A stretch of DNA of 64,000 nt from NCBI RefSeq assembly GCF_000368925.1, contig NZ_KB849755.1:401639-465638 (forward strand), given 5' to 3'. Under the pieces are notes generated by a model. The model did no database searches. It worked only from the letters and a program-made list of their open reading frames with translations, and was not told the origin of the DNA. This DNA comes from Acinetobacter bereziniae LMG 1003 = CIP 70.12 (GTDB lineage: Bacteria > Pseudomonadota > Gammaproteobacteria > Pseudomonadales > Moraxellaceae). Position 1 is the first letter of the stretch; each line of letters begins with the position of its first letter. Shown one piece after another: positions 53,963 to 62,343 of the stretch. A program made the position numbers and the translations under genes.

Positions 53963-54330
53963 TTAAATATTGCTCCGAATGCTTGTTTTACTTCGATAAT
54001 GATTTCGTTAAATGACTTACCTTTCAGCAATTGCAATGATTGATAAGCAATACCAATACAAAGTAAGCCAAAGATTGCAAATAGAAGCATCACAAAACCC
54101 TGCGCCATATGTGAGTAATGCGATAATTCGTAATATTCAATAAATGCAGATCCACCGTATAAGCTGATAGCAACACTGAAAGTAAATTTCATAATGACGC
54201 CAATCGTTATTTTGATTTGACCTTGAGTGTTTATATCTCCGCTTAATGTCAATGCGAATATTGCTCCAACAATTGCAGCAATAATTTTTAAAACAAATGG
54301 TAAGCCTTTGATAGAAAATGGATCGTTCAA
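53959..54330 (-). CDS. Probable phage holin
   Basis: A 123-residue membrane protein, starting at the TTG at 54330 that has AGGGG 8 nt upstream. The longer frame to 54372 would begin inside a terminator stem and is unlikely. Three hydrophobic helices are visible (GLPFVLKIIAAIVGAIFALT, ITIGVIMKFTFSVAISLYGG, AQGFVMLLFAIFGLLCIGIA), with a basic cytoplasmic tail. Size, helices and overlap with the endolysin gene suggest a holin. I do not recognise the exact family. Confidence 0.7.
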   Translation of the reverse strand: MNDPFSIKGLPFVLKIIAAIVGAIFALTLSGDINTQGQIKITIGVIMKFTFSVAISLYGGSAFIEYYELSHYSHMAQGFVMLLFAIFGLLCIGIAYQSLQLLKGKSFNEIIIEVKQAFGAIFK

Positions 54331-54410
54331 TGTATTTCCCCTGATTTTTGGTATTAAAAAACCCTGTCTCAATTAAAAGGCAGGGTTAGGTGTGATTTGT
54401 TGGGTATATT
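54330..54410 (-). promoter_or_regulatory. Decamer-hairpin-start module between tail spike and holin
   Basis: On the minus strand: ACCCAACAAA, then AACCCTG/CAGGGTT (54360-54366 with 54381-54387) with a six-T run, then an AGGGG ribosome site and the TTG start of the holin. The same order recurs at 58810-58870 and 62045-62108. The hairpin is a normal terminator for the tail gene. Confidence 0.6.
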
Positions 54411-56807
54411 TTAGATTATTAAATCAAATGCATATTCTAGTGAATAACCTGTACTAGCAGCTTTCACATACAACCAGCCATCTGAACCTATATAAGCAAG
54501 CAACTTAGTTGATACTTGCGTTTCAGAGAAATTATTAACATAAATGGTGGCTATCTCAGTCGGAGAGGAAGGGTTTTTAGAGATTGCCAATATCTTAATT
54601 CCCACGTCTCTATTTTCTTGATTGTCTACGTAGCAAAAATAAGGTTGATTTGGATCATTTGAAGTCGCAGATTTGAGTTGCACTCGACTCGACGCCCCGA
54701 CATAACAAAGCATCTTCCAATCTGTAGTCAATGCAAGTATGTGGTGAACATGTCTACCAAATTGGATATACCTTGAATCTGTAAGCTTTGAAAGAAACGC
54801 CTCGCCTCCATTTAAAATACTATGGATAGGTTTTTTCTCAGAAGCTCCGTATTCTTGTTGAGGCATTGTGCAAACATCAAAATCAATTACCGAAATTGAA
54901 TCTTTCTGGTAAAACTCATAATTCTTGCGTTCGTTAGCGGTAAGTGCTGAAGCTGACTCAAGAAAATCATAACCAAGAAATTTAACTGTTGCATATGAAA
55001 AATACATTCGCAGAACACTTGCATTTGTTGCAACTGCTTTAGCTCGCCAATCCTGTCCACTGATTGTCATGCCATAGCTACCAGTAAACGAAAACAATTC
55101 GCCCCTATGATTTTCACCGTTAAATTTACCTGATACACCTTTACAATCTACGAATCTATATGCGGTTGCTCCATTGTCTCCAGCTAAACCACAATGATCT
55201 GCACAACACTTAATGTCAGAATAAACAACTTTATCGAAAAGAAACGCTCTTGAGTTAGTTGAGGTTGCATATAACCAACCACCACGAAGTGATGTTGCTA
55301 TGTTGAATATGTAACCATATGTTCCACCGTGCGCCCAAAGCTGACCAAAGTTGGTCATCCAGCAATCGTTAAATACATAATGTGTATGGTTGTTTTCAGC
55401 GTAGATATCATCAGCATAACCCATTGCTGATCTATGTCTATACCATCCTACACTGTTCTCAATTGGGCTTTCATGCTTTAAAGATATCCCTTTAACTGTT
55501 TCCGAAATCAAGTAAGCGGAAGCTCCTTCAGGGTTATCACCCCTTGGACTTGAAACAAGAACAGCATCTGTCGCTGGATCAGCTAAGTATCCAAGTCCCA
55601 ATACATTATTTGTCTTTTTAATAAATTGTGTTGCTTCACGACCTGCACCGATTAGTTTTGGTGGAATAATATGTCGATTGGTTGTGTTAACTATTGCATT
55701 TGTAGTATAGAAAACACCAGCGCCTACTGTTACTTCCTTAACTGCAAGACTTTCGGTTGATGCACCTGCTGCTAAAAGCGCAGCATTCACACAAATATCA
55801 TTTAAAACAAAATCAGGGTTTGGATGTGCTCCAAATATTTCTGCTGGAATCTTGCATTCAGTATTTAGAGCTATATAACATCCATAACCACTGGTACTTT
55901 TATTAGATAAAAAATCTGATAAATTTGCAAAGACAATGGTTGGGTCAATAATAGTTCCACCGTTGTGCCTATTCTTGGGAATTGTGCCATCGTACTTGTA
56001 AGACCATGCCCCAGTGTTTAAGTCCTTAAAATAGGATTTTGTTTTAATCGTTCTATTTATGTATAGAGGAATCTTTGATATATCAGCAACACAATCAACT
56101 GTTATTTCGTTTTGATTATCAATTTCCCATCCATTAGTAGTGTACTTAAAATTTCCTAAATTTCTAACATACGCAATTTGCCCAATTTCTCGTGGAACAT
56201 AGGCTTGCAGATCACTTAGATTCTCAAAATTTCGTATGGTTTTATTGTTAATTTGCTTTTGGTTTTCATCACCATCTGCTACAAATTCAGCAAACCACCC
56301 CTTTTCGGCTGCAACATTTGCAAGGTTGTTATAGATTTGATTTGTTAATTCTTCAAGCTGGTTTAAAGAAACCCCTTGCCTTTCAATTTCGGCTAAAAAT
56401 TGCGCTTTAGTTTCATCATTCAAGCTATCAACATATTCATTCAAATCTTTAATATTGTTATCGATCATCCAATTCAGGACACCCATTTCCTGAAGCTTTC
56501 GCCAGATGTTATCAAAGTCAGTATTCACTGTTGTTGGCTTTAGAGTAGCATTGTAGTTTGCATAATCATTTAGTCGTTCAAGTGGAGTATCGCGACGTAT
56601 TTTGATATTTGCACCATTTGCAGGAGGTAATGCAAAAACTACAGTATCATTAACTGCATCGAGCGACCAACTGCCCACTGATGGCTCAAGATCATTAACT
56701 AAAACAATTAGATGATCTTGCTCTAAAACATCAAATTCAAGAGGGAAAATTTTAGTTACACCGTTTGCGGTGTATTCCTTGTAAGGAGTTTGTTCAGGTA
56801 CCGCCAT
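54411..56807 (-). CDS. Phage tail spike with T7-type N-terminal anchor
   Basis: A 798-residue receptor-binding protein. The N-terminal ~120 residues match the T7 tail-fibre anchor domain (PYKEYTANGVTKIFPLEFDV, LERLNDYANYNATLKPTTVN), which fixes the spike to the tail of podoviruses. A helical stalk (~120-190) and a long, probably beta-helical region follow, the type that often degrades capsule in Acinetobacter phages. Start: ATG at 56807 with AGGGTG upstream; a GTG at 56814-56816 overlaps the terminase stop and is an alternative. The capsule specificity cannot be read off. Confidence 0.82.
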   Translation of the reverse strand: MAVPEQTPYKEYTANGVTKIFPLEFDVLEQDHLIVLVNDLEPSVGSWSLDAVNDTVVFALPPANGANIKIRRDTPLERLNDYANYNATLKPTTVNTDFDNIWRKLQEMGVLNWMIDNNIKDLNEYVDSLNDETKAQFLAEIERQGVSLNQLEELTNQIYNNLANVAAEKGWFAEFVADGDENQKQINNKTIRNFENLSDLQAYVPREIGQIAYVRNLGNFKYTTNGWEIDNQNEITVDCVADISKIPLYINRTIKTKSYFKDLNTGAWSYKYDGTIPKNRHNGGTIIDPTIVFANLSDFLSNKSTSGYGCYIALNTECKIPAEIFGAHPNPDFVLNDICVNAALLAAGASTESLAVKEVTVGAGVFYTTNAIVNTTNRHIIPPKLIGAGREATQFIKKTNNVLGLGYLADPATDAVLVSSPRGDNPEGASAYLISETVKGISLKHESPIENSVGWYRHRSAMGYADDIYAENNHTHYVFNDCWMTNFGQLWAHGGTYGYIFNIATSLRGGWLYATSTNSRAFLFDKVVYSDIKCCADHCGLAGDNGATAYRFVDCKGVSGKFNGENHRGELFSFTGSYGMTISGQDWRAKAVATNASVLRMYFSYATVKFLGYDFLESASALTANERKNYEFYQKDSISVIDFDVCTMPQQEYGASEKKPIHSILNGGEAFLSKLTDSRYIQFGRHVHHILALTTDWKMLCYVGASSRVQLKSATSNDPNQPYFCYVDNQENRDVGIKILAISKNPSSPTEIATIYVNNFSETQVSTKLLAYIGSDGWLYVKAASTGYSLEYAFDLII

Positions 56808-56812
56808 GATTA

Positions 56813-58465
56813 TCACCCTATATCAAAATCTAAAGTGGCTTCATGCACACCACCGTTTGTTCTCCAATTAGGCGATTCATTAGCTTCAAGATTGTTGTGT
56901 ATTTTTCCTATGCGTTCAGGTGAATCAGTGATTGCGCCCGATAGTGAATCAAGATAATCATCTTCTTGATCAGAAATGGCAGGATTAAACATACGCATTT
57001 GCTTGAATTGATCAGATGTATTTTCCCCTTCATGGGTATCAAGCACAGATACATGCGCCCACAATAATCCCGAAATCAAAGGACCTTCAATTCCATCTAG
57101 AATGCGCTTATTTTTTTGACCTACAGAATGATGTTCTTTAACGCCACAACGTATTCGTCTTTTTTTGAGTGCTGCCTTTAAAGCCGCAGGGGCGAATTTA
57201 CCTATACCGTTTGTTTCAATTGTTATGCATGGTATATTGAAATTCTCAATCAGATCACATAATTGCCAAACTTGCCCACCTGTAACCTCGCCCAAATCAT
57301 CTGAAATAATTACTTCGCCTTTTAAGGCAATTGATCTATGCCAAAACTTATTGCCTAGATCATCATGCAATACTAAAGTAACTGCTGATATATCTGATTT
57401 AAGTTTTCCTGAGCTTGGATCCCATCGAGCAGTCATACCAACAATTTGTCGCTCACCCAACATCATGATGTAGCGCCCATTGGCACGTTTTAAAACAGGC
57501 TCACAGTCATAAGCAACTAACTTATCAGGATCGAGACGAACATCACCAACAGGCTTGGCATGTAGTTGATACTGGGAATCCCATTCGTTAATCGTTCTAC
57601 ACTCTTTTCTTCGTTCTTCCATAATTTCAGGAGTAAATCTTTCTGACCAAAGTGCCTCACTATAAATATCAATAAGGTAATGTTGCTTAGTAAAAATTAT
57701 CTTGAAGATATTGCCTTGTTTAATCCATTGATAATTTATGCCTTCTTTGAGCAATTTGGCTTGACTTCCAATGCCACTAAAAATATAGACAGGATCAAAA
57801 TCAACAATGGCTTCAGTTACGTTTTCAAATCGTTTTTCATTTTTAAACATTTTAAGCACCAAACATTTTGCGCCTAGTTTTTGAATATGGGTGTATAGCG
57901 AATCATGTGTATGAGGCGTGCCTACAAATAGCTTTTGCCCACCGGGTATAAGAATGTGTGTTTGTTCAGATAATCTATAGCGAAGTTTTTCACGCGATTC
58001 AGGTGTGCCGATATTCCCCGGCACTTCAACATCGTCATTCTGAATTTCATTTGCTCGTGAACCTGTCACATTTGACAGAATGCCACGCGCATGAATAGAA
58101 CCGTGGCGAACATCATTTGAACCTGTAACCCACCATTTCTGTGTTTCTCCACGCACCTTTTTAATATTAAATAACTGGCAAAGCGGATGACGCTCAAATA
58201 CTTGTTCAGTACCACGGCTTACTTTGTATGCATCTGGATCGGTTGCGCCTTGATGCAAGATTAAGTGATTAGGATTGTTGTAGAGCTTCCATGCATTATA
58301 AATATCGAGAATGGTTGATTTACCGTGTCCACGTGGCATCATCAATAAACCAAGTGAGCCATAATCCTCCAAGAAGTCACAGACATCTAAGTGGAAATCA
58401 GGCACAACCCAATTCAGCGTTTCAGCATAAACGAGGTAGAAAGCCGCAAAACCAACCTGAATCAT
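56813..58465 (-). CDS. Phage terminase large subunit (T7-like)
   Basis: A 550-residue DNA-packaging motor. The ATPase has Walker A in LLMMPRGHGKSTIL and Walker B-like EIQNDDVEV. The nuclease domain follows with acidic residues in EVIISDDLGEVTG and CITIETNGIGKF. The N-terminus is like T7 gp19 (PDFHLDVCDFLEDYG). The gene starts 2 bp after the small-subunit candidate and abuts the tail spike gene. A T7-type terminase and tail fibre suggest a short-tailed phage, though one that can lysogenise. Confidence 0.87.
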   Translation of the reverse strand: MIQVGFAAFYLVYAETLNWVVPDFHLDVCDFLEDYGSLGLLMMPRGHGKSTILDIYNAWKLYNNPNHLILHQGATDPDAYKVSRGTEQVFERHPLCQLFNIKKVRGETQKWWVTGSNDVRHGSIHARGILSNVTGSRANEIQNDDVEVPGNIGTPESREKLRYRLSEQTHILIPGGQKLFVGTPHTHDSLYTHIQKLGAKCLVLKMFKNEKRFENVTEAIVDFDPVYIFSGIGSQAKLLKEGINYQWIKQGNIFKIIFTKQHYLIDIYSEALWSERFTPEIMEERRKECRTINEWDSQYQLHAKPVGDVRLDPDKLVAYDCEPVLKRANGRYIMMLGERQIVGMTARWDPSSGKLKSDISAVTLVLHDDLGNKFWHRSIALKGEVIISDDLGEVTGGQVWQLCDLIENFNIPCITIETNGIGKFAPAALKAALKKRRIRCGVKEHHSVGQKNKRILDGIEGPLISGLLWAHVSVLDTHEGENTSDQFKQMRMFNPAISDQEDDYLDSLSGAITDSPERIGKIHNNLEANESPNWRTNGGVHEATLDFDIG

Positions 58466-58467
58466 AA

Positions 58468-58809
58468 TTAACTCGGGCGTTGGTTTTTACGTGCTTCAAG
58501 CTTTTCAGATACAGCCTTCAATAATTCTGCCGCTTGTGACTCAGGGGAAATCTTACGATCATTTGGATCACCCACCGAAAGCTCATCATCATTTAAGATG
58601 CGTTTCAATTTTTCCATGCAAGTTAATGCTTCTTTTGCACCCTTATAAAGCCAAACTTTATCGCCACGACCTTCCTTATCAAAAATGTCTTTCCCGTATG
58701 CCTCAGTCATTAAATCAACTGTGTCGGTACCAGCCATTTCCAAGCAAAGGATAAGTTTCTCTTTGGTTTCAGGCTTTAAGTGACCTACTTTTTTCTTTTC
58801 ATCTGACAT
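58468..58809 (-). CDS. Probable terminase small subunit
   Basis: A 113-residue, acidic and helical protein directly before the terminase large subunit (2-bp gap). Position, size and helical character suggest the DNA-recognition subunit of the terminase; the sequence itself is not one I recognise. The GAGGG ribosome site lies in the 3' arm of the hairpin just upstream, so folding of that hairpin would hide it. Confidence 0.55.
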   Translation of the reverse strand: MSDEKKKVGHLKPETKEKLILCLEMAGTDTVDLMTEAYGKDIFDKEGRGDKVWLYKGAKEALTCMEKLKRILNDDELSVGDPNDRKISPESQAAELLKAVSEKLEARKNQRPS

Positions 58810-58870
58810 ATAAAAACCCTCGCATAATAAGAAGTTATACGAGGGTTTGAGTTATGGTTTGTTGGGTGAG
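58810..58870 (-). promoter_or_regulatory. Decamer-hairpin-start module before the small terminase gene
   Basis: On the minus strand: ACCCAACAAA (about 58858-58867), then AAACCCTCG/CGAGGGTTT with a 17-nt loop and a U tract, then the ATG only 3 bp on. The hairpin should end transcripts of the gene at 58874 and also contains the ribosome site of the next gene. Confidence 0.6.
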
Positions 58871-58873
58871 TTG

Positions 58874-61800
58874 CTATTGAATGACTTTGTCGAAATCAGG
58901 CGCTTGAATATCACCAATATCATCACCCCACCATTGAGTGCGATCTTGTTCTCGTTGAGCTTTGCGCATAAGTTTTTCACGGTAACCAGGTGCAATAACA
59001 TCTTGCAACTCATCAAAAATCATTCGATTCATTGCAGCTTTTGTATACCATAAATTTTGTGCAGGCACTTTACTTTTAATTAATTTAAAAATTTCATTCG
59101 CTGCGTTGGTGTCTTTACCTTCATAAGCCTGTAAAGCGTTGCCTACAGTTACGCCCAACACAGTTTTTACATCACTACCCAATGGACCTGCAATAAAATC
59201 TGATGTTCCTCTGCCCGATGGGTCTGCGCCTGCTACTAGAATGTCACCCAATACAGATAAGCCACCACCTTGCACCGCAGATCGCGTAAAGAATTTAGCC
59301 AATTTATTCGGGTCTTCACTATCCCAAACAGTTTGAGGATCATTACCGTTGGCAATTTCTTTAAGCTGAACAACCAAAGCACCAAGCAATGTGGTCATTG
59401 CGAATATAGATAAGCCATACGCTGCCTTAGATGTGCCTTTGTCCATACTCATTGCACGTGAACCATGGCGCATAAGAAATGCTGCTGGAAAAGATTTGAA
59501 TTGTAAAATACCTTTCACAATTTCGCCCATTGCTGTGCCTTTCTTTTGCCCTGCGCTCATCCACGTACGCTCACGCAATCCAGCTTCTACAACTGCCATA
59601 CCTTGTTCATCAAGGATGTGTGCTTGGAATTGACTCGCTACTTCATCGCGAATCTTTTGTGCTAATTCTTTGCGATTATCATCAATGCTATTTGTAATTC
59701 CTTCAATAGCTTGAGAGCGTTTAGCTTGACGATCATTTACACGAGTTTGATATTGTGAAAATTCTTCATCCAATGATTTAACACGTTTATCCAATTCATT
59801 AAATTTCTTGTCAATTGACTTGTTTGCTTCACTTTCAGCCTTTCTAATTTTGGCGCGTAGTTCGACCATTCGACGCTCGGCATTACCCAAGCGCTTGCCT
59901 AGTTCCTCACCACGCCGACCATATTGCCCAGCATTACGCTCTACATTTTTACGTGTATCTTGAGCTGCTTTATCTGAGTGACGACCATCTTCGACTTGTT
60001 GCAAAAAGTCTTGTATTCGATTGGATTGCTTTTCAGCTTGTAGATAGGCGTTAATATCGACTTGAGCTGCCGCAACCTCGTTTTGGGTATTAAGCAAATC
60101 AATACGATCTTTTAGCGCTTGTTTTTCAGCACTGGATTTTGAATCTGTGCGATTTGCATAGTCTTGTAAGCGTTGTGACAACTGTTGTTTTAAGTCATCA
60201 ATTTGCTGTGCCTTATTTGCTATGCGCTGATCATCTTCAAAATTACGCTGATTCAATTCGTTGAGCTGTGCATCGGTGTTGTCTTGTAATTTTTTAAAAT
60301 CATCATCCATTGCACCTATGATTTTCTCATCGGGAATTTGATAGATAGACTTCGCCGACATTAACTGATTACCTTTGCGATCAACAATTGGTTCAGCAAC
60401 TTGCATGACTTTCCATGCTCGCTCGTTTATTCCTGTTTTCTCCATCAATTCACGATCAATATCTGAAACCTGATCCCATGATTTAGAACGCGTTAATGTG
60501 CCGTATTTATTCATTAGCATTTTTGAGAAACCAACTTTTGATGCAGCAGTTAAAGCATTTAAGCCTGAAATTCTCATAATTTGAGTTGCAATTGCACTGG
60601 ATAAACGCGCTATTTTTTGAGCCTTTCCACTTGTTGAGGCTAGACCATCATCCGACCATCGATTAATTGACCCTAACATTTCCTCGGTTGCCAGCCCTAA
60701 ACTATGGGCATTGTCTCTATCTTCTTTATTCTTTGGATTTAATTGTGAGATCAGCTCTCCAAATGTTTTTCGGTATGCAATTCCATGTACTGATGCTGTT
60801 TTGGCAATCATGGCTTGGTCGGTTATTGAAGATAACATCGTACCGCCAAGCATGGATGCAACATTCATAGATCGATATGCTAAACCGAGATTTGCCAATA
60901 CTTCCGATTGTGGTGTGTTCTGTCCTGTAAATTCCTCAAACATGGTTTGAGCACGCTTTCTTGATGCGTTTGTATCTTTGGGATTTAAGCCATTCGCCCA
61001 ATCTTTTTGTTCTGCGGCATCCATTAAAAGCCGCATTGCATTTTTAGGATTACTACCAAGATTTTCAACCAGTGCAATATCTTTAGATAAGCCACTTACA
61101 TGAGCCTCAACAAGATCAACAAAAGGTAATCCACCAAATTTCTGTTGATACTCCATCCACGAATCGGCATCTTTAAAATGTAAAACTCGACTTTCAGAAT
61201 GACGACTGGTAACTTTTGATGCACCTCGCCCAGTAGTTTGCCTTCCAATTTCGGTTTTGTTTGCACCATTACTTGTTAAGGTATCAAAGGCATATTCAAG
61301 CAATTCTCGAATTTCTTGTTGAGAGTAAAATTCACCATTTTCATGCACATATTTTGAAGTATCAATTAATTGCTCAGATCGATTAACCCATTCATCTTTA
61401 CCAACTTTTGCAATTTTTTCTAAGTTGTGTGTTTGCGGAAGCCCCCAATCATCCAGTTTTCCTATATCTCCACCCGAACGATTGAAACGCTCACGCATAC
61501 TTTCAAAAACATCACCCATTTTATCTGATATTTTTTTGGCTAAAGTATCGCTAGTGTTTTCATTAAAACGTTCTCGTACAATATTTTGAACCAAGTCAAG
61601 ATCAGTGAATACACCCGAACCACCTTTAATATTGGTATAAAAATCTGTTAAGTCTCCACGATAAATAGAAGCAATTGCACGAGCTTTAGAGTCTAAAGAC
61701 TGTATTCCTGACATATCACCATGAGGCGCAACCATTCGGTCAATGACCTCTGATGCAGATAATGTTGGATGATCAAGCTGAGCAAGATTTTTACTTTGAG

Positions 61801-62044
61801 TAAGAATATCGTTTGCGGCAATTTTGTTTTTTCGCTTTATATCAGCCTTAATATCTATTGCGACCTGCTCACCTGCTGCGGTTAATTTTTCTGAATCTGA
61901 CAAATTACGCCAAGCATCAATATCTTGTCTCGCACGTGACTTCATAGCGTCACGGATACGTTGCTCGATGTTATCTGCTTCTTGTTGTGTAAGTTGTGTT
62001 TTGCCTAAAGCTTTTGCTACGGCTTGTTTGCATTGATCTTTCAT
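58874..62044 (-). CDS. Very large phage protein with coiled coils, probable virion/ejection protein
   Basis: A 1056-residue protein from the ATG at 62044 (MKDQCKQAVAKALGKTQLTQ); the frame is open to 62146, but that part encodes a terminator hairpin. The N-terminal 500 residues look mixed helical; residues ~600-820 are Gln/Lys/Arg/Asp-rich coiled coil (RRMVELRAKIRKAESEANKS-like); the C-terminal part has a hydrophobic segment (GLSIFAMTTLLGALVVQL) and a Gly-rich stretch. Size, coiled coil and a membrane-active segment recall ejection (internal virion) proteins of podoviruses, and the C-termini of giant polyvalent proteins. Function is inferred from context only. Confidence 0.65.
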   Translation of the reverse strand: MKDQCKQAVAKALGKTQLTQQEADNIEQRIRDAMKSRARQDIDAWRNLSDSEKLTAAGEQVAIDIKADIKRKNKIAANDILTQSKNLAQLDHPTLSASEVIDRMVAPHGDMSGIQSLDSKARAIASIYRGDLTDFYTNIKGGSGVFTDLDLVQNIVRERFNENTSDTLAKKISDKMGDVFESMRERFNRSGGDIGKLDDWGLPQTHNLEKIAKVGKDEWVNRSEQLIDTSKYVHENGEFYSQQEIRELLEYAFDTLTSNGANKTEIGRQTTGRGASKVTSRHSESRVLHFKDADSWMEYQQKFGGLPFVDLVEAHVSGLSKDIALVENLGSNPKNAMRLLMDAAEQKDWANGLNPKDTNASRKRAQTMFEEFTGQNTPQSEVLANLGLAYRSMNVASMLGGTMLSSITDQAMIAKTASVHGIAYRKTFGELISQLNPKNKEDRDNAHSLGLATEEMLGSINRWSDDGLASTSGKAQKIARLSSAIATQIMRISGLNALTAASKVGFSKMLMNKYGTLTRSKSWDQVSDIDRELMEKTGINERAWKVMQVAEPIVDRKGNQLMSAKSIYQIPDEKIIGAMDDDFKKLQDNTDAQLNELNQRNFEDDQRIANKAQQIDDLKQQLSQRLQDYANRTDSKSSAEKQALKDRIDLLNTQNEVAAAQVDINAYLQAEKQSNRIQDFLQQVEDGRHSDKAAQDTRKNVERNAGQYGRRGEELGKRLGNAERRMVELRAKIRKAESEANKSIDKKFNELDKRVKSLDEEFSQYQTRVNDRQAKRSQAIEGITNSIDDNRKELAQKIRDEVASQFQAHILDEQGMAVVEAGLRERTWMSAGQKKGTAMGEIVKGILQFKSFPAAFLMRHGSRAMSMDKGTSKAAYGLSIFAMTTLLGALVVQLKEIANGNDPQTVWDSEDPNKLAKFFTRSAVQGGGLSVLGDILVAGADPSGRGTSDFIAGPLGSDVKTVLGVTVGNALQAYEGKDTNAANEIFKLIKSKVPAQNLWYTKAAMNRMIFDELQDVIAPGYREKLMRKAQREQDRTQWWGDDIGDIQAPDFDKVIQ

Positions 62045-62108
62045 AAAAAATGCCCAAATGTTTTTAACAGTTGAGCATTTAATAAAGTGGGTTTTGTTGG
62101 GTGATGGG
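62045..62108 (-). promoter_or_regulatory. Decamer-hairpin-start module before the large virion protein
   Basis: On the minus strand: ACCCAACAAA (about 62089-62098), then AAATGCTCAA pairing with TTGGGCATTT (one mismatch) around a loop, six T, and then directly the ATG at 62044. A terminator this close to a start codon must let some polymerase through or be controlled. Confidence 0.6.
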
Positions 62109-62126
62109 ATTGGACAATCAAAACTT

Positions 62127-62309
62127 TTATAATTCAGATAACTCACTCCAATCTTTTAAAGTAGTCTCTTCCCATGTCTCATTTTCATATCTGTAAAGAA
62201 TATGTCTCGATCCAATCATAGCCGTTTTGTAGTAAATGGTTTTTCCGTTTTTCTCTCTGAAATATTTAGCACTAGATGGGGCGTTAATTCTAATATCTTC
62301 AATGTTCAT
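62127..62309 (-). CDS. Small hypothetical phage protein
   Basis: A 60-residue protein from the ATG at 62309, chosen for its GAGGAT ribosome site; the open frame to 62363 would overlap the preceding gene. It has a mixed basic/acidic sequence with several Tyr and Trp (KTIYYKTAMIGSRHILYRYE, NETWEETTLKDW). No family is recognised. It lies alone between the two giant genes. Confidence 0.55.
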   Translation of the reverse strand: MNIEDIRINAPSSAKYFREKNGKTIYYKTAMIGSRHILYRYENETWEETTLKDWSELSEL

Positions 62310-62343
62310 GGTTCTATCCTCTATCCGCTTACTAATTATACTA

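Noticed and set aside
54331..54372. Upstream extension of the holin start
   Set aside because: It would start inside the terminator stem of the tail spike gene; the TTG at 54330 has a clear AGGGG site.
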